A stretch of DNA of 64,000 nucleotides from Elmis aenea (Eukaryota > Arthropoda > Insecta > Coleoptera > Elmidae): positions 71,284,835 to 71,348,834 of the forward strand of contig OX393577.1 of NCBI GenBank assembly GCA_947652605.1, read 5' to 3'. Under the pieces are notes generated by a model. The model ran no database searches. It was not told where the DNA came from and saw only the letters and a list, made by a program, of their open reading frames with translations. A program made the position numbers and the translations under genes. Positions 1-8,899 of the stretch are shown one piece after another (within the stretch, counting starts at the first letter, position 1; the number at the start of each line of letters is the position of its first letter).

Positions 1-13
1 GGACAAAGCGCCA

Positions 14-2371
14 ATGATTCCATACACTACCAGCTCTGAAAAAGTTTTCATAGAACCGGCACCAAATATTGAAACTGATTTAAATATAATAAATTACGTT
101 CAAACTACGATTGCTACAAACTTGTCCGCATCTTATTCAGAAGGGTCTACTAGCTCTGTAACTGGGAGTTGTGATAGTGTTATAAATTCGACATCGGTAA
201 ATTCAGCGTATTTGCCAATTTCCCAATTGGAAGAATCTAACAGTTCATATAATAGCAGTTCAGTAAGTATCAAATCAAATTATGTTTGCCATACTGCTGA
301 TCGTCTTCAAAACCATACCAACTTTTCACAGAAAGACACACAAGCTTTCAAGAATAATCAAATAGCATTAGAACATCATCAGACGCACAGCTGTGTTCCG
401 ACTGAAATTACAAATTATCTTCAAGAATATCCAGGTGAATTATACAGAGTTTTGAACCATATTCAAGGTCATTGCGAACAAATTTGCACCGCACCAAATA
501 CCGATGTGCAACTAAAAATTCAGGCCGAATCGATATGTCAAAATGAAGATGAAATATCTTTTAAGAGCGAAATCGATTGTACACTTAACGAACATGAAGA
601 TGAATTCAGTGTTTTGCAGAAAGCATTAATCGAGCAATGTTTGTGTACCATATCAGATAGTTCCTTGCTTAAGACGTTTGAAAGTCAAGTAGATGTGAAT
701 GGGACACACTCTGTTGTATTGGCAGATTGGCCTATACCAAAATTATTAAGGTTTCTATCCACTTTTCAGTTAATATTTGATGTGTACTTGAAACAAAATA
801 ATAATGGACACATCTGTTCAAAAATCGTCGATATATGTGATTTTATTGTGCGCAACGACTATAGCATAATCGAACAAATAATCTCTCTCTGTCTTATGAG
901 AAATAACTACGTCGATTATTTATCGACTAGAGTATTAAGTAGCTTTTTTATAATTGCTAAAACGAGCATGAATCATGAGTGGTTAAAGGCAATAATTGAA
1001 TATATATCGACAGATAATGTTGATTATATCGATTATGGTAGAATGAACTTTGCATTAGAAACCATTAAACGAGTGGTCGAGTGGAAGGAAATTGAAATAC
1101 ACATATTGGAAGAAAGTCAGGTATCTCAAGATAGTGCCGGTACAAGTCGACAACGAACCGATGTTACTTGCTGTCGAACCGTCCATTACAGTGATGCAGA
1201 AAGTTTCGACACATCTCCAATCAAAGGACTGATAATTAAAAATTTGGAATCCAAGTGGCCTAATTTAATTAATAAGATACAATATTTAATTTTACATAAT
1301 AATAATGTGCAATCGCAGACGTGCGTACTTACTTTTTTATCTTTGTGGGAAAGTACAATATCGGTTAAAGCCAATTTGAGTGTCATCGATACCAAGCCAT
1401 TTTATGCTCATCTAGAGAGTTTCGTGGCATTGTTAAATAACTCTCTGCCTCCTATTATTTGGAAACAACTGCTTTCACTTTTTAATGAGGTGTTATGTTA
1501 CGGGAGCACTTTAGCCTTGCAGGATATGTTGCCGGACGATACTTGTAAACTTGCACATTTAATTGTTCGTTATGTTAAAGTGTACCGGTTGTTGGATAGT
1601 TTACCATATAGAGGAAACGAGGGATTTACAGTCCACAGTTTTGTTGGCACCATAGCAAGTGCGGAAGCATTACATGCCGTTGTGGACAAAACCTTATTAC
1701 AGAAAATGGTCCTGTTGGTTTTAAAATCAGTTGCCATAACAATCAAAGAAACACGGTCAGACAGTTCGGATTCCAGCGTTGGTTCCGATGACTACGATTT
1801 TTATCAAGACATGCAAGTCATTGTATTGTCTATACAAGACGTTTTGAAAAAGGTGGACAGCTTTATTAAAAGTAGTTTGGACTTTCATCCAGAGACGGCT
1901 TTCCCTAAATTGTTAATTCATTTATTTAGCGATCAAGATGATTATATGATTGAATCGATGGTGTGTACATTAGACATCACCGTTGGTATTTCGTATCGGC
2001 ACACAGTTTGTCCAGAACTTGTGACCATGTTAAATCCTATTCACTCGTTTGTAGAATTTTTAAAAGTGGTGAGCCACGATCCGGCTGTACTGTTGGATTA
2101 TTTAGTTAGTAATGAAACATGCTTTCTTTTATATTTATTACGCTTTTTAAAATACATAAGGAAAAATTGGACTAAATTTGAAAGTAGTTGCCAGACTATG
2201 AGAAGACTGTCGAGGAGCGATGAGCTCGAAGATACCATGACTGTACTAAGTAGACTTAGGATGCAAATTGAAAGATTAGTTTCAAAAAATTTGTTTCCTT
2301 ATAACATCACGCCTGTATTAAAGCTTCTCATGGATTGTGAAAACTTGTACGAAGGTAATGAAAATAGCTGA
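14..2371 (+). CDS. lin: Lines / LINS1 family protein (5' end possibly outside window)
   Basis: The frame encodes 785 residues and ends at TGA/TAA-rich sequence after codon 785. Lines is a segment-polarity and gut-patterning regulator in Drosophila; the vertebrate homologue is LINS1, and family members are about 750-860 residues, so this is close to full length. The N-terminal ~110 residues are Ser/Thr/Asn-rich and look disordered. Helical, repeat-like sequence follows (about residues 195-570), consistent with the LINES_N region. A C-terminal block near residues 630-730 contains the family-like stretches HLFSDQDDYMIESMVCTLDI and LLDYLVSNETCFLLYLLRFL, typical of LINES_C. An acidic/Ser patch (SDSSDSSVGSDDYD) lies near residue 580. 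The ATG at 14 has C at -3, and the same frame is open upstream to the window edge (D-K-A-P), so the true start may lie in or beyond an upstream exon. Assignment is from recalled family motifs, not a search. Confidence 0.8.
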   Translation: MIPYTTSSEKVFIEPAPNIETDLNIINYVQTTIATNLSASYSEGSTSSVTGSCDSVINSTSVNSAYLPISQLEESNSSYNSSSVSIKSNYVCHTADRLQNHTNFSQKDTQAFKNNQIALEHHQTHSCVPTEITNYLQEYPGELYRVLNHIQGHCEQICTAPNTDVQLKIQAESICQNEDEISFKSEIDCTLNEHEDEFSVLQKALIEQCLCTISDSSLLKTFESQVDVNGTHSVVLADWPIPKLLRFLSTFQLIFDVYLKQNNNGHICSKIVDICDFIVRNDYSIIEQIISLCLMRNNYVDYLSTRVLSSFFIIAKTSMNHEWLKAIIEYISTDNVDYIDYGRMNFALETIKRVVEWKEIEIHILEESQVSQDSAGTSRQRTDVTCCRTVHYSDAESFDTSPIKGLIIKNLESKWPNLINKIQYLILHNNNVQSQTCVLTFLSLWESTISVKANLSVIDTKPFYAHLESFVALLNNSLPPIIWKQLLSLFNEVLCYGSTLALQDMLPDDTCKLAHLIVRYVKVYRLLDSLPYRGNEGFTVHSFVGTIASAEALHAVVDKTLLQKMVLLVLKSVAITIKETRSDSSDSSVGSDDYDFYQDMQVIVLSIQDVLKKVDSFIKSSLDFHPETAFPKLLIHLFSDQDDYMIESMVCTLDITVGISYRHTVCPELVTMLNPIHSFVEFLKVVSHDPAVLLDYLVSNETCFLLYLLRFLKYIRKNWTKFESSCQTMRRLSRSDELEDTMTVLSRLRMQIERLVSKNLFPYNITPVLKLLMDCENLYEGNENS

Positions 2372-3224
2372 TAATTTTAGTAGGAATGACATAAATCTGT
2401 ATTATTGCTACATATAAAAACCATGCAATATGTAAATAATTTTTAGCAGCTCGTAGTAATATTAAATAATAAACAAGTAGACGTAGATATTTGTTGTGTA
2501 AGTTATTGTATTATTTATTGAAATGTACATTTCTCCGAAAAATAAGCTGTATTTCATGAATCATGTTTTTTACAAATTTCATGTTTCAATAGTTACCTAT
2601 AATCGACTTACTGATTAAAATGTAAATATTTTGATGTTCTATACAGATGCAATATTAAAACAAAAATGTTAAAAATAAGTACGTGTATCGAATCGTCTAT
2701 TTATATGTATATTATGTTAAGACAATATAATTAAATAAATAATAAAAATGTTGTATAGAAATACTAATTTACGATGTAATATTTTTTACTTAATACAAAG
2801 TATTTTTATAATGTTCGTTTTTTCTGTAATGGCATTTCTAAAAATTAAATCAAGCACTTAATAACTCATTAAAAAGCTATCATCTGGTGACCCCTGTGTG
2901 GCAAATTACCGTGCACAAAGAAATGTTTTAACTTAGAGCTTTATGTACATGTATTCTATCAAACGCAAAAAAAAAACGACAATTAGCTATTTTTGTTTAT
3001 CAGATTCAAGTTGAACCTAATGAGAGTGTTATTATGTGGTTTACTTAATCAAAAATTATCCAAATAGTTCGAGACATACGGATCAAAATATTTATCACCA
3101 GAACGACTAATTCGACACGTGGACCATAGATTTAAAAAACAAATAATTACACAAGTTTGTTCACCACTTCATGTTTAATTAAAATTAGCTATATTTTTAA
3201 TGCAAAGATTGAATTAAAATTTGT
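2372..3224. other. Lines 3' UTR and AT-rich intergenic DNA
   Basis: This stretch has no convincing coding frame. It holds the presumed Lines 3' UTR with several possible poly(A) signals and then AT-rich spacer up to the target duplication of the retroelement at 3225. Confidence 0.6.
2468..2473 (+). promoter_or_regulatory. Candidate polyadenylation signal of the Lines gene
   Basis: AATAAA lies 97 bp after the Lines stop codon. A GT-rich stretch (TTTGTTGTGTAAG, about 2490) follows at the right distance for a downstream element. Further AATAAA hexamers at 2734-2739 and 2741-2746 could give a longer 3' UTR. No transcript evidence is available. Confidence 0.5.
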
Positions 3225-3236
3225 TAAATGTTAGCA
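3225..3236. repeat. Left copy of 12-bp target site duplication
   Basis: TAAATGTTAGCA here is repeated exactly at 4752-4763. The two copies frame the non-LTR retroelement remnant, and its 3' (TAAA)n tail abuts the right copy, as expected for target-primed reverse transcription. Confidence 0.8.
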
Positions 3237-3240
3237 TAAC

Positions 3241-3438
3241 ATCACTTTAGATGGGCTTAGGTCGGAAGTGGTAATAGAGGTAGTACCTAACTCGGCACTT
3301 TTATACGGAAGTGAAACGTGGACACTCACAAACAAAAATAGTGGCCGTGTGAATGCAGCAGAAATGAGCTTTTTAAGAAAAATCCAAGGAAAAACAAAAA
3401 AAATATGGAATCAGAAATTAAATATAGAGAACAATTAA
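3241..3438 (+). pseudogene. Reverse transcriptase C-terminal fragment, upstream half
   Basis: An open stretch reads ITLDGLRSEVVIEVVPNSAL and then LYGSETWTLTNKNSGRVNAA, followed by EMSFLRKIQGK and a TAA at 3436-3438. The LYGSETWTL and AAEMxFLRKI motifs are the familiar region just downstream of the RT domain in many insect non-LTR elements. The A-rich end (after GKTKKIWNQK) looks frameshifted compared with the usual sequence. The homologous reading resumes after the nested transposon at 4473. Confidence 0.75.
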
Positions 3439-3456
3439 AGAAAATCAGTTGAAACA

Positions 3457-4470
3457 CGTTGGCGTAGTTAGCCTTCAGGTTTAGAGGGGGCTACAGGCTA
3501 CAGTCCCAAGTGACTAGCATTTACCATTTATACTAGTCAGTAGCGTAGGCAAAGGGGGGTAGAGGTAACAGAACTTCCCCCCCATAGGGTCGTAATAAGT
3601 TGATATAGGGCCGTAGAACAGTAAATCTTGTGCTGAAAAATAAATCATCGGCTCTTTTGCTGTTTATTAACCCCACCCCATGATGAAACCGTCAAACATC
3701 CTGCTGCTAAATAACTTAGAAAGGGAGCAGTGTGACCTAAAAAAAGAGGTCCCCGGCTCTTTTTGAGTGTATTAACCCCCTCACGGAAGCATCCTGCCTG
3801 CACCACAGACTACATTGGCGTAGTTTCACACATTAAAACTTAAAATGAATATAAGTATAAAATTTAATAAAAAGCCAAACGTTAAACACAAAAGAAAATT
3901 GTACAGAAATCTAAACGGCAGTAATTTATTGTTACGAATTATTGAAAAAAAAGTATGTATACCGTTTAAAAATCATACGGTTAAAGAGTGACAAAAAATA
4001 TAATCAATAACTAGTAAGGATGCCGAATAAATAGGTAGTTGTAACCTAGTTTAATATTTATTTTTTGTTATCTTATATTCTACTATTCTACTATTTTGTA
4101 GTTGGGTAGGTACTGATTACATTTTAACTTCAAGAAAAAGTAGATTATTATAATTTTGGAATAAAATACGTTTTATACGTAAGCAGAAAAAAAATTATGA
4201 TGCATAGAAAATTTCAAACATAATGCTAGGTACACTTACGTAACAAAGAAATGCAGTTTGAATTTGGACTTATTTATAAGTTAAAATGTATCTTCCGGTT
4301 TCCGATAAAAACAAATTCAGCAAGAATATCTTCGGGATTCAGTTTTTTTAGTTTCACTTTCAGTGTTGATAATTAAAAAATTATTGAATCACTCTTAAGT
4401 CATTCAACAAAACCAGGGGGGGCTAATGGTAGGTCCAGGAGAGGTTAGCCCCCCCATAACCACGCCAATT
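3457..4470. mobile_element. Nested non-autonomous DNA transposon, 1014 bp, 8-bp target duplication
   Basis: TTGAAACA at 3449-3456 is repeated exactly at 4471-4478, and the interrupted retroelement frame runs on across the join. The ends are imperfect inverted repeats: TTGGCGTAGTTA from 3459 on the left, and TTGGCGTGGTTA when the right end is read in reverse complement. G-runs/C-runs follow inside both ends. An 8-bp duplication fits hAT- or P-like transposases, but the termini are not the canonical hAT CAGNG, so the superfamily is open. There is no transposase frame. Internal structure includes a second TTGGCGTAGTT at 3815-3825 and two copies of a GGCTCTTTT...TATTAACCCC segment (about 3651 and 3754), suggesting that it is composite or internally duplicated. 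Confidence 0.75.
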
Positions 4471-4472
4471 TT

Positions 4473-4724
4473 GAAACAAAAATACAAGAAAGACAGCTGG
4501 GATCGTCGTCGGGTCACATGTATAGGATGAAAGAAGAAAGGTTAACCAGAAAAGCCTGTGAAGCAAGATCATAGGGAAAAAATAAAACAGGTAGACCGAA
4601 AAAAACTTGGCAAGACGAAGTAAACAAAGCAGCAATGCATAGAAACATCAAATGGAAAGACATAAAAACGCTAGCACAAGACAGAAAAGCATGGAAAAGT
4701 CAGACAACACAACTTAATACCTAA
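4473..4724 (+). pseudogene. Reverse transcriptase C-terminal fragment, downstream half
   Basis: An 84-codon frame reads ETKIQERQLGSSSGHMYRMK, EERLTRKACEARS, one internal TAG, then GKNKTGRPKKTWQDEVNK and IKWKDIKTLAQDRKAWKSQ, ending in TAA at 4722-4724. The IQERQL...GH..RM, GRPKKTWQDEV and A.DR..W motifs are the standard C-terminal end of these polyproteins. The frame continues the fragment at 3241-3438. Confidence 0.8.
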
Positions 4725-4751
4725 CAGTAGAAGAACTCGTGACTAAATAAA

Positions 4752-4763
4752 TAAATGTTAGCA
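4752..4763. repeat. Right copy of 12-bp target site duplication
   Basis: TAAATGTTAGCA is identical to 3225-3236 and directly follows the retroelement tail. Confidence 0.8.
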
Positions 4764-5517
4764 AAACTCTGCTCTGTATTAAATTTTTCAATGTAGACTT
4801 TTGTTGCAATAACAACTTAGGATGCAAGGCAAATTATTATATAAAATACAGATCTGTTGACATTACGGAATTTTCTTCTCAAACTGCAATCACAAAGAAT
4901 GTGCCGAGGACATAAGTTTTGAATGTCTATAGCAAATAGCATCCGTAAAAATTTTAAATAGATATATTTAAGACACATCTAACTTTATTAGGGCTTAGTC
5001 TACGTCAATTCTATAACACAACGTATTAATTACATATCAATAAAACCTATTTGTACCTAACTTGAGATAAAATGTGTGGTAAACTTGGAAATAATATGAA
5101 AACTGACCCTACAATTTGGATAATTATACTCAGTTAAGTTATTCTAAATATTTCAGACAAATTTAGTACCGTGTTAAAAACCCATCGCAGTTTTGTTTGC
5201 AAAACACAATTATCGTTAATACTACAAATTAAATTGCATCCATCACCAAATTACCATATTTCAATCATTCACCTACAGAAATATAACATACAATATTGAC
5301 AAAAACATAATCGATGAATACATACTGGACTGTAATAATATTGTGATAATTAAATGAAAAATCATTCCGATAACTCGCTTTTCTACCAACGCTGTTAACA
5401 TATTTAAAATTTCAGTTAATGAAAGAAACAAGTACTAGCTTAATTTGTATGTAATCATAATTGCCTTAATTAAAAAATACAGTATAAAAACTTAATCGAA
5501 ACAATAATTGTAAAAAT
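4764..5517. other. Intergenic DNA between the retroelement and DRAP1, including DRAP1 3' UTR
   Basis: AT-rich sequence with no coding frame. On the minus strand an ATTAAA overlaps the DRAP1 stop region (5517-5522) and a canonical AATAAA sits at 4984-4989, about 530 bp past the stop. Either could be the DRAP1 poly(A) signal. No other element is recognised. Confidence 0.5.
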
Positions 5518-6427
5518 TTAATTATCATAATCTTCATCAATATAAAGGTTATTTTCACCTGTGTTTTGACCATACAAGTTAGCACGTGAAATGGGTATTA
5601 ACGGTGGTAAATTATCATTGGTGGTTTGTAATTTTGTAGCTGTAGCAGGTACGTTTTGTAAAGACAATGATATTTTGTTATTTACAGTTGGTACCAGCTG
5701 CGGTATAGGTAGGTGACCTGGTACGGAAGTTAATGGTACTTGTGATAAATCGATATGTATTTGGGGTTCTTCCGATATATTACTAACTAATTTCTCAACA
5801 GAAAAGTTCAACTTCGGTTGTTCATTTTGCGTTACCGTAGGTCCATATTGAATAACAGGTGTTCTACCAGCGGATGTACTCTGTTCAGTGTAATAATTTG
5901 CATCGTCTAAGATTTCCTTTTCAATACTTTCTGGTGCTTGTGTGGGTAATTTTGCTTCATCTGCAGTTTTACTTACAGAGTAATCTATAGCCTCACATGC
6001 ATTGTTTTCATTGTCTTCTTGAATGCTCGGATCAGGGATATTTTTCACCAAGTCCTTTAAGAAATCAAATCGACTTTCCGACAAAATACATTGTTTAATA
6101 TGAGAGGGGGTTAAAGTTTTTGCATTCCTTGCTTGTGTAATCTGAGTCGTTTTGGTTAACAGTGACTCCACAAATAGTTCCAAGGTGCGAGGTGTTTAAT
6201 GCTAAGGAAAATTTGTAAAAACAAAGTTAAAAACATTTAACTACATATAAAAAAGGATATAAATTATGACAGGGACAGCTTGTGCTACTTTTCCAACCTC
6301 TTCATCTGTTTGCATAATTTTTTTAATGCGACCCTACAACACCCTTCATTACGTGATATATAAATTAGTATAAAAACAGCCTTACTGCTGGAAACCTAGC
6401 ATTATACTTTTTCTTTTTTGAAGGCAT
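5518..6427 (-). CDS. DRAP1: DRAP1 / NC2-alpha, Dr1-associated corepressor (3 exons)
   Basis: The model joins exons 6427-6386, 6333-6261 and 6191-5518 (789 nt, 262 residues plus stop). NC2-alpha pairs with Dr1 (NC2-beta) through a histone fold, and the dimer binds TBP on promoters in the nucleus to block TFIIA/TFIIB or to support Inr/DPE promoters. Residues 1-85 read [74 protein letters not shown], almost collinear with animal DRAP1. [13 protein letters not shown] follows, then a long low-complexity acidic/Pro/Thr/Gln tail ending YIDEDYDN; the DEDYD end resembles the acidic terminus of vertebrate DRAP1. The start is the ATG beginning MPSKKKK. Without the 69-nt AT-AC intron the frame hits a stop within a few codons, so that intron must be removed. 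It converges tail-to-tail on Lines. Confidence 0.92.
6192..6260 (-). other. U12-type (AT-AC) intron in DRAP1
   Basis: On the minus strand the intron begins ATATCCTTTT, the exact U12 AT-AC 5' splice-site consensus. It contains TTCCTTAGC at 6209-6201, close to the TTCCTTAAC branch consensus, and ends in AC 11 nt after the likely branch A. It is 69 nt and phase 1: T from exon 2 plus CT from exon 3 restores the conserved I-S-R. No GT-AG pair at this position preserves the frame, because a TAA lies directly upstream of exon 3. Confidence 0.9.
6334..6385 (-). other. Conventional (U2-type) intron in DRAP1, 52 nt
   Basis: It starts GTAAG after codon 14 and ends TTGTAG before GGT-CGC, phase 0. TACTAAT is a good U2 branch-site match. 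Removing it joins NARFPA to GRIKKIM, as in DRAP1 homologues. Confidence 0.9.
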
Positions 6428-7187
6428 TATTTTCCACTTAGTGCTCAAAATTTGTCAACAAACGCCTTTGGAGCAAGAACTGACAGCAATCATCTTGTAG
6501 GTTAGATTTTAGGGAATTTTAATTCTACATGTCAAATTAAGGCGCGTTCGGGACGGCAGCTCTTTCTACTCTATTTGCACTTTTCTGCTCCACAGCGTTC
6601 GGGACGCGACAGTGGGAGAAAAAAGAGCAGCTCCGAAGCGCGTTCGGGACAGAAAGATTGGGGTAAAAGGAGCTTATTTATTTACACCGTCGAGAGTTGG
6701 TGAAAACCATAGAAGAAGATAGAATACGAAGTGCCTAGGTAACTGCTTGTGCCATGGCCAACTTCATTCATAATCCGCTACGCTACTTATATGGCCGTCC
6801 CAATTGACCATAAACGTCGTTCCCAGGTAAACGTCAAAAAAGTACGTCAACTGGCGCTCCCTGTGAAGTATATCAATAACTATATTTTTTAAATTGATAG
6901 TCTCATATTTCTATAAAACTTTGGACTTGAATAAAAATTATTTACCTGTAAAATTAACCAACAGCAATCAACTTCGCTTATGGGAAATTTTCTGAGGTAA
7001 ATATGTGCTTTACCAATCTCACAACTTTTTGACGGGTTTGTTGCTTTGCTAAAAATTATTTATGCTTTTCCCAAATTCAGTGAAAATTGCGAATTAAATC
7101 ATGAAGAATATTTGTTATAACTATTCATGAAAATTTTTGTGGAATTTTTCTTAACTTGGACATTTAACTACCATTATTAGTATTAAC
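6428..7187. other. DRAP1 upstream region
   Basis: The presumed promoter and 5' UTR of DRAP1 lie at the left of this stretch. I see no clear TATA box. The middle holds a GC-rich motif cluster (6542-6650) and the rest is AT-rich single-copy-looking DNA up to the tandem repeats. No coding frame is recognised. Confidence 0.5.
6542..6650. repeat. Three direct copies of GCGTTCGGGAC
   Basis: The motif occurs within 6542-6554, at 6595-6605 and within 6638-6650; the outer copies are extended to GCGCGTTCGGGAC. Between them GGCAGCTCTTTCT and its rough inverse AGAAAAAAGAGCAGCTCC form an imperfect inverted repeat. This may be a small mobile-element relic or a promoter-proximal regulatory cluster about 115-220 bp upstream of the DRAP1 ATG. 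Confidence 0.6.
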
Positions 7188-7942
7188 ATGCGCTTTCCAT
7201 ACGTCGTCGGTGCGCCTTTCTATTAGCTACATTTTGAACACCGGATCAAAATTTTCTCACCGCACATAACGGAGTTATGAATTTTTTTGTAGACCGAGAT
7301 ATTTTAATTTTCCGAGCGAACTTCGTATTTTAAAGGGCTCTTTTCGGTGGGGCGTGGATGATACCAAAAAGTTTTCAATTTGCGCTTTCTGTACGTTGTT
7401 GGATGCGCCCTTCTTTTAGCTACATGTTGAACACCGGATCAAAATTTTCTCACCGCAATTAACGGAATTATGAATTTTTTTGTAGACCGAGATGTTTTTA
7501 TTTTCCGAGCGACCTCCGTATTTTAAAGGAACTTTTTCGGACGGCCGTGGATGATTACCAAAAAGTTCTCAAATTTCGCTTTCTATATATGTACGTCGTC
7601 GGATGCGCCCTTGTTTTAGCTACATTTTGAACACCGGATCAAAATTTTCTCACCGTAATTAACGGAGTTATGAATATTTTTGTAGACCGAGATGTTTTAA
7701 TTTTCCGAGCGCACTCCGTATTTTAAAGGAACTTTTTCGGACCGCCGTGGATGATTACCAAAAAGCTCTCAAATTTCGCTTTCTATACGTCGTCGGATGC
7801 GCCCTTCTTTTAACTACATTTTGAACACCTGATCAAAATTTTCTCACTGCAATTAACGGAGTTATGAATATTTTTGTAGACCGAGATGTTTTTATTTTCC
7901 GAGCGAACTCCGTATTTTAAAGGAACTTTTTCGGACGGCCGT
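7188..7942. repeat. Tandem repeat, about 190-200 bp unit, 4 copies
   Basis: Copies start near 7190, 7382, 7575 and 7775 at GCGCTTTC/TCGCTTTC. Each contains GTCGTCGGATGCGCCC, ACACCGGATCAAAATTTTC, AACGGAGTTATGAAT, TAGACCGAGATGTTTT and CCGTATTTTAAAGG. The first copy is the most diverged and the last is cut at GGCCGT, where the 141-bp satellite begins directly. The CpG content is higher than in the neighbouring satellite. No coding potential is seen. Confidence 0.85.
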
Positions 7943-8424
7943 GAGACAAACAGCATTATACTTGGAAAAATAAACTCTATAACATGCTAAAATTTGCAAA
8001 AAATGTAACGAGCCGTTTTCGAAAAAATTTTCAAAATTTTTAATTTTTTGAATAATTTTGTAAATTAAATTTCAAAATAGTTGAGACAAACGGCATTATA
8101 CTTAGAAAAATAAACTCTATAACATGCTAAAATTTGAACAAAATGTAACAAGCCGTTTTCGAAAAAAATTTTCCAAATTTTTAAAATTTTTTAATTTTTT
8201 GAATAATTTTGTAAATTAGACTTCTAAATAGTTGAGACAAACGGCATTATACTAAAAAAAATAAACTCTATAACATGCTTAAATTTGAACAAAATGTAAC
8301 AAGCCGTTTTCGAAAAAAAAATTTCAAAATTTTCAAAATTTTTAATTTTTTGAATAATTTTGTAAATTAGACTTCTAAATAGTTGAGACAAACAGCATTA
8401 TACTTGTAAAAATAAACTCTATAA

Positions 8425-8660
8425 CAGCGGTGGGCAAACCGCGGCCCGCGGGCCGCATGCGGCCCTTGATAGTTTTACATGCGGCCCTCCATAAATTCTG
8501 TATTAGTAAAAACTTCTATAATATGTATAATTTTTTTGTCGCTCCCAACTTACACATAATTAATAAGTTGTTATTATAAAATATTTTTTTTTAGTGCGGC
8601 CCTTTAAGTCTCACTAATTGCGCAAATTGGCCCTCTTCAAAAAAAGTTTGCCCACCGCTG
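8425..8660. mobile_element. hAT-like MITE, 236 bp, inserted in a satellite monomer
   Basis: It has perfect 15-bp terminal inverted repeats, CAGCGGTGGGCAAAC at the left and its complement at 8646-8660, and an exact 8-bp target duplication CTCTATAA (8417-8424 and 8661-8668). CAG...CTG ends with an 8-bp duplication are hAT hallmarks. Near the left end is a GC palindrome (CGGCCCGCGGGCCG), and GCGGCCC recurs near both ends. It has no transposase frame. CTCTATAA is part of the normal monomer, so the pre-insertion site is known exactly. Confidence 0.92.
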
Positions 8661-8899
8661 CTCTATAACATGCTAAGATTTGAAAAAAATGTAACGAACC
8701 GTTTTCAAAAAATTTTTTAAAAATTTTTAATTTTTTGAATAATTTTGTAAATTAAATTTCAAAATAGTTGAGACAAACGGCATTATACTTAGAAAAATAA
8801 ACTCTATAACATGCTAAATCTTGAACAAAATGTAACGAGCCGTTTTCGAAAAAAATTTTCAAAATTTTTAACTTTTTGAATAATTTTGTAAATTAGACT

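Larger units (their letters stand above)
3237..4751 (+). mobile_element. 5'-truncated non-LTR retrotransposon remnant (contains a nested DNA transposon)
   Basis: The insertion lies between two 12-bp copies of TAAATGTTAGCA and ends with a short TAAATAAATAAA-type tail. Its coding remnants (3241-3438 and 4473-4724) are the C-terminal part of an insect-type endonuclease/reverse transcriptase polyprotein. Most of the element is missing at the 5' end, as is usual for incomplete reverse transcription. A later 1014-bp DNA transposon at 3457-4470 splits it. With that insert and one of its target copies removed, about 500 bp of retroelement remain. The element is dead: it lacks its endonuclease and RT catalytic core and has stop codons. 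Confidence 0.8.

Noticed and set aside
1186..1395. 69-codon minus-strand frame
   Set aside because: Antisense shadow of the Lines coding region.
4423..4635. 70-codon minus-strand frame
   Set aside because: It crosses the right end of the nested DNA transposon and runs antisense to the RT fragment; no recognisable domain.
6184..6333. GT-AG alternative for DRAP1 intron 2
   Set aside because: The only nearby AG (CCTTAG) leaves an in-frame TAA before exon 3, and no GT upstream preserves the conserved VPVIISR; the AT-AC pair fits exactly.
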